Shown here: positions 1-7,813 of the stretch, piece by piece | Layout: the number at the start of each line of letters is the position of its first letter | Numbering within the stretch: the first letter of the stretch is position 1 | Assembly (NCBI RefSeq): GCF_027066465.1 | Contig: NZ_JAMONU010000165.1 | Location: forward strand, 1-27,169 | DNA: 27,169 bases | Source of the DNA: Thermococcus sp. | GTDB lineage: Archaea > Methanobacteriota_B > Thermococci > Thermococcales > Thermococcaceae | Direction of reading: 5' to 3' | The notes under the pieces: model-generated | Told to the model about the DNA's origin: nothing | The model's database searches: none | The model's input: the letters and a program-made list of their open reading frames with translations, nothing else | Made by a program: the position numbers and the translations under genes

Positions 1-469
1 ACTCGAGGTAAGGTCCCTCCCCCAAGGCCCTGGCGAGGAGGAGAACGTACATGCTCTTGAAGAGCTCGTCTATGTCCCCGCTCCTGCTGTACTCCTCGGC
101 GAGGGTACTGATTTCTTCGGACCCTACCCTCATTCCCCCGGCGAGGTTGAGGAGCTGAAGGAAGAACTGGACGGAGCGCCTGTCGTCGGGGTCGGTTCTG
201 AAGGGTTTTGGGAGGACCTGGAAGGTTATCCTCTTTCTTCCCTTCAGGTAGTACGCGAATCCCACGCTTCCGTGGGCGCGCAGGTAGTGTTCCCTATCTC
301 TGTGCGAGTATTCAAGGCTGAACACCCTCTGCTCCCCGCCGTGAATCGAGTTGATGACCTCCACGAAGTGCGATAGCTCCTGATACGACAGGTCCACCCC
401 AAGCTCCCTGAGCTCGCTCATCGAAATCTTGCCGAACTCGTAGAGCCTTACGACGATGTCCTCGGTCAT
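1..469 (-). CDS. McrC-like component of an McrBC-type restriction system (C-terminus outside window)
   Basis: The reading frame is open from an ATG at 469 to the window edge, giving 156 residues. It starts inside the stop of the McrB-like gene (ATGA overlap), so the two are translationally coupled. The visible part is the N-terminal, non-catalytic half: it begins MTEDIVVRLYEFGKIS, has a beta-rich stretch ending ITFQVLPKPF at about residues 80-90, and then a helical segment (SVQFFLQLLNLAGGM). McrC proteins typically carry a beta-rich McrB-contacting region here and a PD-(D/E)XK nuclease further on, which would lie beyond the window. The identification rests mainly on position directly after an McrB-type ATPase and only partly on sequence. 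Whether the nuclease motif is intact cannot be judged from this window. Confidence 0.7.
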   Translation of the reverse strand, partial: MTEDIVVRLYEFGKISMSELRELGVDLSYQELSHFVEVINSIHGGEQRVFSLEYSHRDREHYLRAHGSVGFAYYLKGRKRITFQVLPKPFRTDPDDRRSVQFFLQLLNLAGGMRVGSEEISTLAEEYSRSGDIDELFKSMYVLLLARALGEGPYLE

Positions 470-2559
470 TTCTCGTTCACCAGTCTGCGAAGGGTCTCCA
501 GAAACTCCTCATCGCTCATCTCGATTATCCTGCCCTTCTCATCTATGAAGCTGAAGCCCGGCAGTGCCCTGCGGAGGGCCTCCCAGTTCCCGTAGAAGTA
601 CTCCTGGAGGAGCGGGAGTATCTTGTAATAGAACACCCTCTTGAGGGCCTTGACTTTCTCAGATGAGTTCGCCACCTCCATGAAGTAGCCGTGTCCGATG
701 GTGTAATCCTTACCCCTCTCCTCCTCAATGGCCTCGTTAATCTTCGAGAGGAGGTGCTGGAGGTTTATGCCGCCGACCTCAAAGCGGCCGAGGGTTTCCG
801 GCCTCGGGAGGACCTCGATGAAGGCAAACCTTCTTCTGAGGGCCATGTCGAGGAAGGCTATGCTCCTGTCCGTTGAGTTCATGGTTCCGATGATGTAGAG
901 GTTCGGTGGCAGGGAAAACGGTTCGCCCGAGTAGGGTAGCGTCACTATGGTTTCCCTCTCGGCGCCGAGTCTCTTGTCTGGGTCAAGCAGGGTTATGACC
1001 TCGCCGAGGATTCTGCTGATGTTCCCCCTGTTTATCTCGTCTATGACGAGGTAGTACCTGCCCCTCGGGTGAAACTCTACTTTCTCCCCTTTCTTTCTCC
1101 TCCGCAGGAAGTCCACAACAACCTTTTTCATCTCCTCGTAGTCCGTTCCCCTCGAGCCGGTTACGCCGTGGTAGATTGCCTCGATAGCCATTCTCTTGAG
1201 GATTCCATCGGCGACGCGGTAAACCAGACGGCCGCCCAGCTCGGCCGGCCTGAACCCCTCAACGAAGTCCTCGTAGCTGTAGGACTGGTGGAACGTCACC
1301 ACTTCGAACCGGTCTGCCTTTTTGGCGAGGTCTATCGCCGTTTGGGTTTTTCCGGTTCCGGGGGGACCGTAGAAGATTAGGCTCTTGAACGTCTCGAGAA
1401 CGCCGGGTATGGAATCCTCCTCGACCTCCTCCTCTTCGGTCGGCGCTTCCCCGGTCTTGAGGACGTACAGATACGGGTTGTCCTTGATGAGGTAGTAGTA
1501 AAACGCGCCACTCGAGCTAGTTTTTCCCGAGGTTCTTCCGATGTAGAGGACCCTGCCGTCGCGGGATATTCCAGAGAACTTAGGGTCGAGGAACTCGGGG
1601 TTGTAGCGCCCGAAGAGTGTTTTGTCCTCGAGGTCGTCCAGCGATATGGACTTCCTGCCGTTCAGTACCTCGTACGGAACCACTCCTCCGTAGAGGTATC
1701 CCCTGAACTGGCCGACCGCTATGAAGAGACCTCTCTCAGTGAACTTCGCGAATACGAGCTCTCCGGGAAGGGGAAGAACCGACGTCTTCTTCTCAAACAT
1801 CAGATATATCTCCGTCCCCATCTTGGTCCCGAGAAGTGCGTGGGGAACTTCGTCTCTCAGCCACATGTCACCGAGGGTTCCCTTTATGGTCGGGGGAGAC
1901 GCGTACGTGGCCACTATCTCCATGCCGTCCCAGAATTCAATTGCGGAGTAGTACGGGTAAACCGGAAACGGTATTTTCCCAACCCTGAGAACCGTTTTCT
2001 TTCCGCTGGGTTCCTTGAACGTGTGCAGAATGTAAACTTCATCGTCGGTGTCGTAGATTCCGTGAAAGAACGCGTAGCCCCTTGGCAGAATGGGTATAAA
2101 TATAATCTCAGCCTCCGAGGGTGCAGTGAAGTTAAGTCTCATATCTCCGAATATCACGACTCTGTCGTGGGGAGTCAATGATACGTAAATCGGTGGCCTT
2201 GAGAAGGTTATTCTGAGGGCCTTTTCCCTAGGATTCTCTTTCAGAGGATAGAGAGCAACCTCCCCGCCGCCGCATTTGGAGAATACGGCGATGTAGTTTT
2301 TTCCTGGGAAGATTATAACCTCCGACTGACAGGGAATTGGAACACCCTTTTCCCAGCCGGCGATGGGCTCACCTGAGACTTCAAAAGCGTGCAGAAACCT
2401 GGAATCGTAATCATCCCTCACGAGAACGGCCAGATAGCGCCCGTCGTCGGAGAGCTTCATCTCCTCGATTGCAAAACCGATTCTGTCCTCTTCATACTCC
2501 TCTGACAGGTAGGAGTTTATCCTATCAACTACGGTCTTTACAGGTTCAAAATGTCCCAT
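466..2559 (-). CDS. McrB-type AAA+ ATPase with an N-terminal beta-propeller-like domain
   Basis: 697 residues. The C-terminal ~300 residues are an McrB-family AAA+ motor: Walker A GPPGTGKT at 398-405, the HQSYSYEDFVEG block at 424-435, Walker B YYLVIDEINRGN at 502-513, a sensor/arginine segment (MNSTDRSIAFLDMALRRRF) at 560-578, and the late IGHGYFM block at 621-627. The family hydrolyses GTP or ATP to drive DNA translocation and activate the McrC nuclease. Residues ~30-370 are unusual: repeated beta-meander units such as LSDDGRYLAVLV (36-47), FPGKNYIAVF (84-93), RGLFIAVGQF (276-285) and SRDGRVLYIG (332-341) suggest a 7-8 blade propeller. An acidic linker (EEEEVEED, 375-382) joins it to the motor. 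The start has a GAGGTGC ribosome site 6 nt upstream. ATPase confidence is high; the propeller is inferred from pattern. Confidence 0.88.
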   Translation of the reverse strand: MGHFEPVKTVVDRINSYLSEEYEEDRIGFAIEEMKLSDDGRYLAVLVRDDYDSRFLHAFEVSGEPIAGWEKGVPIPCQSEVIIFPGKNYIAVFSKCGGGEVALYPLKENPREKALRITFSRPPIYVSLTPHDRVVIFGDMRLNFTAPSEAEIIFIPILPRGYAFFHGIYDTDDEVYILHTFKEPSGKKTVLRVGKIPFPVYPYYSAIEFWDGMEIVATYASPPTIKGTLGDMWLRDEVPHALLGTKMGTEIYLMFEKKTSVLPLPGELVFAKFTERGLFIAVGQFRGYLYGGVVPYEVLNGRKSISLDDLEDKTLFGRYNPEFLDPKFSGISRDGRVLYIGRTSGKTSSSGAFYYYLIKDNPYLYVLKTGEAPTEEEEVEEDSIPGVLETFKSLIFYGPPGTGKTQTAIDLAKKADRFEVVTFHQSYSYEDFVEGFRPAELGGRLVYRVADGILKRMAIEAIYHGVTGSRGTDYEEMKKVVVDFLRRRKKGEKVEFHPRGRYYLVIDEINRGNISRILGEVITLLDPDKRLGAERETIVTLPYSGEPFSLPPNLYIIGTMNSTDRSIAFLDMALRRRFAFIEVLPRPETLGRFEVGGINLQHLLSKINEAIEEERGKDYTIGHGYFMEVANSSEKVKALKRVFYYKILPLLQEYFYGNWEALRRALPGFSFIDEKGRIIEMSDEEFLETLRRLVNEK

Positions 2560-2565
2560 AAATCA

Positions 2566-2572
2566 GCACCTC
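2566..2572 (-). promoter_or_regulatory. Ribosome binding site of the McrB-like gene
   Basis: GAGGTGC on the minus strand lies 6 nt before the ATG at 2559 and supports that start. Confidence 0.6.
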
Positions 2573-2596
2573 AATCGGAGAATAAGGAGTTATGTG

Positions 2597-2611
2597 GTTT
2601 AAGTAATTTAT
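2597..2611 (-). promoter_or_regulatory. Candidate TATA box for the McrBC-like pair
   Basis: On the minus strand an AT-rich element, ATAAATTACTTAAAC, overlaps the end of the DUF1699-like gene. Transcription starting about 26 nt downstream would begin near 2578, leaving a ~19-nt leader that contains the ribosome site. It suggests that the McrBC-like pair can be expressed apart from the upstream housekeeping run. It is weaker than the other TATA boxes in the window. Confidence 0.35.
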
Positions 2612-3003
2612 CTCCTAATCTTTTCATCAAGCATGTAGTAAACCGTTCTAAGGGGAATACCTAGACGCTCGCTGATTTCCCGCATCGGGATGCCCCTCGT
2701 TGCCAGCTCACGGACGAGCTTCACCGTTTTTTCATCGTATTTCCTCGGCCTCCCGCGAGGTCTCTCCTCGGGAACGAGTTCTATACCGAGCTGACCGAGG
2801 GCGTAGATTATCCTCTTCGAGACCTTTGGATAGAGGCTTGGAGGACAGCTTATCCGCCTTACGTTGGGAGCGTTCTCGAGAATCTTAACGACGACCTCCT
2901 TGGTCGGTCTCAAGTTTATGTAGACCTCAGTAACGTCCTCAGTAAGTCGGGATAGCTTTCGCAAAAGCTCATCGTAGGTTTTTGCACTGACCTTAACCTT
3001 CAT
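2608..3003 (-). CDS. DUF1699-like protein with C-terminal helix-turn-helix
   Basis: 131 residues from the ATG at 3003, chosen because a GGGGTGAGG ribosome site lies directly upstream; a longer frame reading into the preceding gene has no such support. Residues 1-78 look like the archaeal DUF1699 fold (INLRPTKEVVVKILENAP, then SLYPKVSKRIIYALGQLGI). Residues 82-88 (PRGRPRK) resemble an AT-hook, and 105-126 (IPMREISERLGIPLRTVYYML) form a resolvase-type helix-turn-helix, so DNA binding is likely. It begins 4 bp after the stop of the DUF530-like gene and is co-oriented with topoisomerase VI. A regulatory or nucleoid role for the operon is inference; no function is established to my knowledge. Confidence 0.75.
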   Translation of the reverse strand: MKVKVSAKTYDELLRKLSRLTEDVTEVYINLRPTKEVVVKILENAPNVRRISCPPSLYPKVSKRIIYALGQLGIELVPEERPRGRPRKYDEKTVKLVRELATRGIPMREISERLGIPLRTVYYMLDEKIRR

Positions 3004-3007
3004 CCCC

Positions 3008-4261
3008 TCACCCCTGGAGGAGGTCCAGAAACCTCTTTGCCGTCTCGCTCTTCGGCATGAACTTCCCGAACTTCTGAACCTCACTCTCACTGAACAGAAC
3101 CTTGTGAAGGCCGGAAATAACGAACTTTTTTATGGCCTCCCTAAGCTCGGCCTCATCAATCCCGAGAAGCTCGGCCACCTTGCCTTCATCATAATCGCTC
3201 ATTCCGTATAGCAGAACCCCTCCAAGGAGGTAGTTGGGAATAGTGGTGATGTCCTTTCTCTTTCCGGCAAGCTGACTCTCCATCTCACACTTCCTCATGA
3301 CGTAGATGCTCCCCTGCCCGGTTTTGAAGTCCTTCTCACGTCTGAAGGGAAGGTCGAGGATGGAGTAGTGGCAGTCTATGCAGAGCTTTATTCCAGGGAA
3401 GATGCCCAAGGTTTCGCGCTCCGTCGAGGAGGTGAGGAAGTAGTAGCGGAAGAGGTCCAGTCCAAGCTTCTCGGCTCCACCCTTAGGGTCGAGGGAGGCA
3501 TAAGCTAAGGCGAGGTTGTCAACGGTGTAGTGGTTGTTTATGAGTATCCCCTTAGTCTTCACGAAGGTTAAAACGCGCCAGCGGAACCTCCTTCCGTAGC
3601 GCCTCTTCAGCTCAGTTTCTATGTCCGCATCGGCTGGAAGGTCAAGGCGGGTCTTCTTCAGCCTGTTGTTCTCGAAGTACTCAACTTCAATGCGTATGCT
3701 CCTCGTCTTTACGGTCCCCTTCTCCCGGAGCTTGCCCTTTATGAACTTGAAAGTTTCCCGGACATCAACGCTTTCCCTTGCCAAAAGACGAAGTACATCC
3801 CCGGAGTACGCGAGGTAGGGCAGTATCTCAAGCCTTCCAAGCTTTACAGGCTTTTCAACCGCTTTAATTTTCTCGGCGTTTTCCTTCGTTACGACCTCTA
3901 TCGGAATCTCCCTCCTGCCGAGCCTGAAGGTGTAGTTGGCCGAGAGTATAGATAAAGCCATCTTGTGGGCGGTTATTGCCGAGCGGAGCCTCTCAAGGGC
4001 CAAAGCCCTGTTGTGCTTCTTCCTGTAAATCCACTGAAGGTGGGGGTCCTTGCTCCTCTTGTCCGTGAACCGAACGGGGGGAGCGGTCTCCCCAACACGC
4101 CTTTCAAGCTCCTCCTGCAGGTCGCTCAGGAGGGAAACGTTCCGGGAGAGTGTGCGGGCCAGTCTAACGGGGTCAAAATCCTCAAAGAGCTCGCTCAGGT
4201 CTATCCCTATGTCATCGAGTATTTTGTTAACACGGGCGACGAGCTCCTCAGTCGTCGTCAT
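3008..4261 (-). CDS. DUF530-like protein of unknown function
   Basis: 417 residues; the ATG overlaps the stop of Top6A (ATGA), implying coupled translation. The sequence matches what I remember of DUF530, an archaeal family of unknown function. It has a helical, charged N-terminus (1-110) and basic middle segments (for example RRYGRRFRWRV at 220-230). A small cysteine cluster (C294, C297, H298, C325) could bind a metal. The C-terminal ~70 residues are helical, with a winged-helix-like pattern (KVAELLGIDEAELREAIKKF). Tight linkage to topoisomerase VI suggests a DNA-related role, but that is guilt by association only. No signal peptide or membrane segment is seen, so it is cytoplasmic. Confidence 0.7.
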   Translation of the reverse strand: MTTTEELVARVNKILDDIGIDLSELFEDFDPVRLARTLSRNVSLLSDLQEELERRVGETAPPVRFTDKRSKDPHLQWIYRKKHNRALALERLRSAITAHKMALSILSANYTFRLGRREIPIEVVTKENAEKIKAVEKPVKLGRLEILPYLAYSGDVLRLLARESVDVRETFKFIKGKLREKGTVKTRSIRIEVEYFENNRLKKTRLDLPADADIETELKRRYGRRFRWRVLTFVKTKGILINNHYTVDNLALAYASLDPKGGAEKLGLDLFRYYFLTSSTERETLGIFPGIKLCIDCHYSILDLPFRREKDFKTGQGSIYVMRKCEMESQLAGKRKDITTIPNYLLGGVLLYGMSDYDEGKVAELLGIDEAELREAIKKFVISGLHKVLFSESEVQKFGKFMPKSETAKRFLDLLQG

Positions 4262-5418
4262 GGCAGCAAATCACCGCTGTTTATTTTTTCGGGGAGGTAC
4301 TCTTTGGCAACGAACTCGAGGGACTTATTCGCTAGAGCCTGTTGCTCAATCCTGACACCCCAGCTGAGCGCAAGCTTCAGCTGTCTCTGCCACTCCTTGT
4401 TCTGGAACCAAGGATACTCCATCTCCTCAAGGATTCTCTTGTAGTCGCCAGTCGGGCCGCCTTTCTTGTTCGGGGGAATTCCCTTGAGCTTCTCGGTTAC
4501 GTTTTCCAAACCATAGCGCTTTATGTCGTCCATCGTCATGCCGACGAACCTCGCTTCCGGCGTTGCAAGCTTGTCGCTGAGGTAAGCCAGATTAATCGAG
4601 CCCTGCTTTATGGTGGAGTATATGTACCAACCGTAGGGGTCGCCATCGGTGAAGACGATGATGGGCAAACCTTCCTCATAGTGGAGCCTGTGGATTAGAC
4701 GCCTGACGCCGCGCGAGGCCTGCCCCTGGGTCGCTATGATTAAGGCTTTCTCCCTCTTGGGGAACTTTTCCTCAATGAGACGGTCTGCCATAGCAGCGGT
4801 TTCGACGACCAGAGCGTAATCAACGTTTATCTCGGGGAACTGGATGTGTTCCACAGTTCCCGGGACGGCCCAGCCACCGCTTCCGAGCTTGCTCGCGTTG
4901 AACTCGTCTTCGCCGTCGCGAATGACTATATCGCCGTAGATGTAGCCGCGTCTGTCCGCTGTAATGTGCATCTCCTCACGCAGGACGCCGAGCATCCTCT
5001 CCAAATCTTCGATAATCGGGTCGCTCTCGCGCTGGTCCTCGAAGGTGTTCTCCTTCGTTCCGGGAATAGTGTGCTTGTTGGCGTAGTAGGCTTCACGAAG
5101 GCTCGCGTGCTTACCTTCAGCGACGAGCCTCTTCACGTAGGCCATTATGAGCAAGGTCTGCATGAACTTTCTTGCGTGAGCAACGTTGAGGAAGTACCTC
5201 CTGGAGAGCTTGTCACCCATCTTGATTAGCCTGCTCCTCTCGTCGAAGTAGACGTTGTTCAGTCCGCGCATGGGGATGTCAAAGTAGGGATTTTTACCGG
5301 CTTTTATTGCCTCCAAAACGTTTCTTCCATACTCCTCAAGCTTCCTGAGAACCTTTTGAGGGTCGTAGGAGAACTTCTCCTTCGGTTTCTCGCGTTTCAG
5401 GGCCTTTGATTTAGGCAT
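4258..5418 (-). CDS. top6A: DNA topoisomerase VI subunit A
   Basis: 386 residues. Spo11-like catalytic subunit of the type IIB topoisomerase, which makes the double-strand break and relaxes or decatenates DNA with Top6B. The catalytic tyrosine lies in the winged-helix motif LREAYYANK (Tyr pair at 111-112). The Toprim domain shows the metal-binding glutamate in VVETAAMAD (E206) and the DxD of VFTDGDPYG (D258, D260). The start is MPKSKALKREK at 5418; the frame continues upstream inside Top6B without ribosome-site support. The first 8 bp overlap the Top6B end, and the stop overlaps the DUF530-like start. Length is typical of the family. Confidence 0.96.
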   Translation of the reverse strand: MPKSKALKREKPKEKFSYDPQKVLRKLEEYGRNVLEAIKAGKNPYFDIPMRGLNNVYFDERSRLIKMGDKLSRRYFLNVAHARKFMQTLLIMAYVKRLVAEGKHASLREAYYANKHTIPGTKENTFEDQRESDPIIEDLERMLGVLREEMHITADRRGYIYGDIVIRDGEDEFNASKLGSGGWAVPGTVEHIQFPEINVDYALVVETAAMADRLIEEKFPKREKALIIATQGQASRGVRRLIHRLHYEEGLPIIVFTDGDPYGWYIYSTIKQGSINLAYLSDKLATPEARFVGMTMDDIKRYGLENVTEKLKGIPPNKKGGPTGDYKRILEEMEYPWFQNKEWQRQLKLALSWGVRIEQQALANKSLEFVAKEYLPEKINSGDLLP

Positions 5419-7114
5419 CCTCAACCACCTCCACTGCGGTTCCCTCTGAAACAAGCTCCTTTGAAGCGAAGTGGCTCTCAATGAACTGCAGGAAGTACTT
5501 TCTAATCCTTTCCTCCGGCTCGCCGGTGAGTATGCTTAAAGCCCTCGCTATCTCGGGCACGTACTTCTCAAAGGTCTTCTTCCTCTTGACCTGGTAGAGG
5601 CGCCTGTGCTTCCCGCTGAGGTACGTCTGGAGCCTTCTCGCAACGTCCATTATGGCCAATCGAATCTCGTTGTATATCTCGTCGATGCTGGCTATGCTCT
5701 GCTTTCCGGTTCCTGTGTAGGGGACGTGGACTGAAACGACGTTGACCATAAGCACTAGGGGCGTTCTGTCGGGGTCATCAATCCGGTACCTCTTCCAGTC
5801 TATCGAGCGTGCGGCCTGGGTTGTTACACATGAGCCCGCATCAAAGAGGAGCGGAACGCGGTTTGCGTAGCGCAGAAGGTCAAACCCGCCCTGTATCTCA
5901 CCGCCGTAGGCTAGACCAACCTCGACCTGGAATGGGATTCCGCCGGAGTAAACCTTGGGAGGCCTCGTTACCGCCGTCACGAACTCCGGCTTGAGAATTC
6001 CCATAAGACCTTTTTCGATGTTCTCCTCGCCTATGGGCCTGAGGCCGTGCGTTGGCGGAGCTAAAAACTTCATGTACTTGAAGGCCTCGACTATCTCCTC
6101 GGCCTCGTGCCAGGTGAGCTTCTCGGGCGGCTTCTCCATAATCTTTTCGACCTGCTTGACGACCTTGGTGTATCCCTTGAAGGAGCGGAGGACGGCTTTG
6201 ACTTCACCGTTCATAAGCCTCTCGTAGAGTTGTTCTTGGACGCTCTTGTCCTCAACGGTCTTGATGAGCCTCAGGGCCGCTATATACTCCACAAGCTCAT
6301 CAACTTTCTTGTCGCTTATCCTAGAGAACTCACCAACAAGGAAGCGCCTCACCGTTGTCCTCTTCGTTTTCTTGGCCATCCTGTAAACGTCGTCCGTCAG
6401 GACGCCCTTCGGGTGGGGCTTCATTTCTACGGGCGGCTCTGGAATCTCGTCGCTCGAGCGCGGAAAGACAATCAGCCTTCCGTCGGGTTCAATCAGCTCG
6501 ATGTGGGCGTGGGGATTGGCTATCGCGGTGAGCTTGAGGTACCAGTAGACGCCCTGCTTGGAGCGGATGTACTTGACGTTCTTCACCTCAAGCTCTATCC
6601 TCGTCCCGTGCCAGTTATCTGGGTTCGGATGCTTCTCCTTTTTGACGATTTTACCCTCGTTTTTATCAACGTCAATCTTGACCCAGGCCTCGATTATCTC
6701 GTCGCCGGTGGAGGTAATCACGCGCGTTGCCTTTCCGCTCGTAATCTGGGCGAACATGACAGCGCCGCTTATACCGATACCCTGCTGGCCGCGACTCTGT
6801 ATGTTCCTGTGCGCCTTCGTTCCGGCCAGCATCTTTCCGAAGACGTGGGTTATGTACTTCTCCGGTATTCCGGGTCCGTTGTCCTCAACGACGACCTTGT
6901 AGTGCTCCTTTCCGAGCTCCTCAATCTCCACCCTTATGTAGGGCGGAATTCCAGCCTCTTCACAGGCGTCGAGCGAGTTCGTAACGGCTTCGTGGACAAC
7001 GGTCGTGAGCGAGCGGACTTTTCCAGTGTAGCCGAGCATTGCCGCGTTTCGCCTGAAGAACTCGCTGACGCTTTGAACCTTGAACTCCTTAAACAGCTGA
7101 CTCGCCTCCGCCAT
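5411..7114 (-). CDS. top6B: DNA topoisomerase VI subunit B
   Basis: 567 residues from the ATG at 7114. GHKL ATPase subunit whose ATP-driven dimerisation gates strand passage. The Bergerat fold is clear: N-box EAVTNSLDA (E42, N46, D49), G1 DNGPGIP (78-84) and G2 GQQGIGIS (109-116). The switch lysine of the transducer domain is in GTGKQS (about K471). A helix-two-turn-helix region lies between the two domains. An ATG at 7120 is also possible and would overlap the upstream stop; I prefer 7114 because the GGAGGAGGA ribosome site abuts 7120 but has about 7 nt spacing to 7114. The B-before-A order with a short overlap is usual in Euryarchaeota. Confidence 0.96.
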   Translation of the reverse strand: MAEASQLFKEFKVQSVSEFFRRNAAMLGYTGKVRSLTTVVHEAVTNSLDACEEAGIPPYIRVEIEELGKEHYKVVVEDNGPGIPEKYITHVFGKMLAGTKAHRNIQSRGQQGIGISGAVMFAQITSGKATRVITSTGDEIIEAWVKIDVDKNEGKIVKKEKHPNPDNWHGTRIELEVKNVKYIRSKQGVYWYLKLTAIANPHAHIELIEPDGRLIVFPRSSDEIPEPPVEMKPHPKGVLTDDVYRMAKKTKRTTVRRFLVGEFSRISDKKVDELVEYIAALRLIKTVEDKSVQEQLYERLMNGEVKAVLRSFKGYTKVVKQVEKIMEKPPEKLTWHEAEEIVEAFKYMKFLAPPTHGLRPIGEENIEKGLMGILKPEFVTAVTRPPKVYSGGIPFQVEVGLAYGGEIQGGFDLLRYANRVPLLFDAGSCVTTQAARSIDWKRYRIDDPDRTPLVLMVNVVSVHVPYTGTGKQSIASIDEIYNEIRLAIMDVARRLQTYLSGKHRRLYQVKRKKTFEKYVPEIARALSILTGEPEERIRKYFLQFIESHFASKELVSEGTAVEVVEDA

Positions 7115-7116
7115 CG

Positions 7117-7809
7117 TCATTCCTCCTCCAGCTTAAATTCGCCCTCAAGGGCCTCGTAGTAGGCCGAGCTTTCAAGCTCGAGGTCCTTCTTCCTCCTCTC
7201 GAGGTAGCGGTAAACGACGCCGTGAGGTGAACCCCTCGCTAACTTTTCAATTGCAGTCCTCGCGACTTCGACCTGAATCGGGTTTCCGATTATCGCCACA
7301 GTCTTTCCGTAAACGCTAACGTCTGCACCGCTCATCTCCTCGATAATCTCCCTCGTCCTTCCCTTCCGGCCAATTATTCTGCCCCTCACCCTCGGCAGGG
7401 CGTTCTTCTCGTTCCCGACGACGATATCAGTAAGGTTCACGACCTCAAGGATTTCACCCTCGTTGAACAGACGGAAGGCCCTCTCCGGCGAGAAGCCCCT
7501 TCCGATTGCAAGAACAATATCCCTCGCCTTCCAGACGGCGAGAGGGTCCCTGGTTTTTTCCGTTGATGTTATAAAGACCTCCCCTGTCTCGCTGTCCACC
7601 TCTATTCTCGTCCCGGTGCGCTCCTCTATCTCCCTCTTGGTTTTGCCCTTCTTGCCTATAAGAACTGCCACCCTCTCCTTCGGAATCCTGACGAACTCCT
7701 CCTGCTCGCCCTCTGCAAGGTAATCAATCTCACCGCCCTCTTCCTCAACGGGCTTCCCGTCCTTATCAACGCGCTCGTATTTCTTGAGGAGCCTCTCAAA
7801 CTCGTCCAT
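7117..7809 (-). CDS. Dim2/Pno1-like protein with two KH domains
   Basis: 230 residues from the ATG at 7809, which follows a GAGGGGTGAG ribosome site. Two KH RNA-binding modules are visible with GxxG loops GKKG (52-55) and GRKG (147-150), linked by a helical segment. This is the archaeal relative of eukaryotic Dim2/Pno1, a small-subunit rRNA processing factor; a Pyrococcus homologue has been structurally characterised, as I recall. It sits directly after RIO1 kinase (gap of 4 bp), and in eukaryotes both act late in 40S maturation, so a 30S maturation role fits. The N-terminal ~35 residues are acidic and probably flexible. Confidence 0.9.
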   Translation of the reverse strand: MDEFERLLKKYERVDKDGKPVEEEGGEIDYLAEGEQEEFVRIPKERVAVLIGKKGKTKREIEERTGTRIEVDSETGEVFITSTEKTRDPLAVWKARDIVLAIGRGFSPERAFRLFNEGEILEVVNLTDIVVGNEKNALPRVRGRIIGRKGRTREIIEEMSGADVSVYGKTVAIIGNPIQVEVARTAIEKLARGSPHGVVYRYLERRKKDLELESSAYYEALEGEFKLEEE

Positions 7810-7813
7810 GCTC

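Noticed and set aside
3180..3200. ATGATGA on the minus strand, a possible C box of a C/D guide RNA
   Set aside because: No D/D' CTGA boxes at suitable spacing; it is inside the DUF530-like coding sequence. Similar TGATGA strings elsewhere also lacked partners.
6107..7159. A 350-codon plus-strand open frame opposite Top6B
   Set aside because: It is antisense to a fully motif-supported Top6B gene, its composition is that expected from the complement of GC-rich codons, and no ribosome site or family was recognised.
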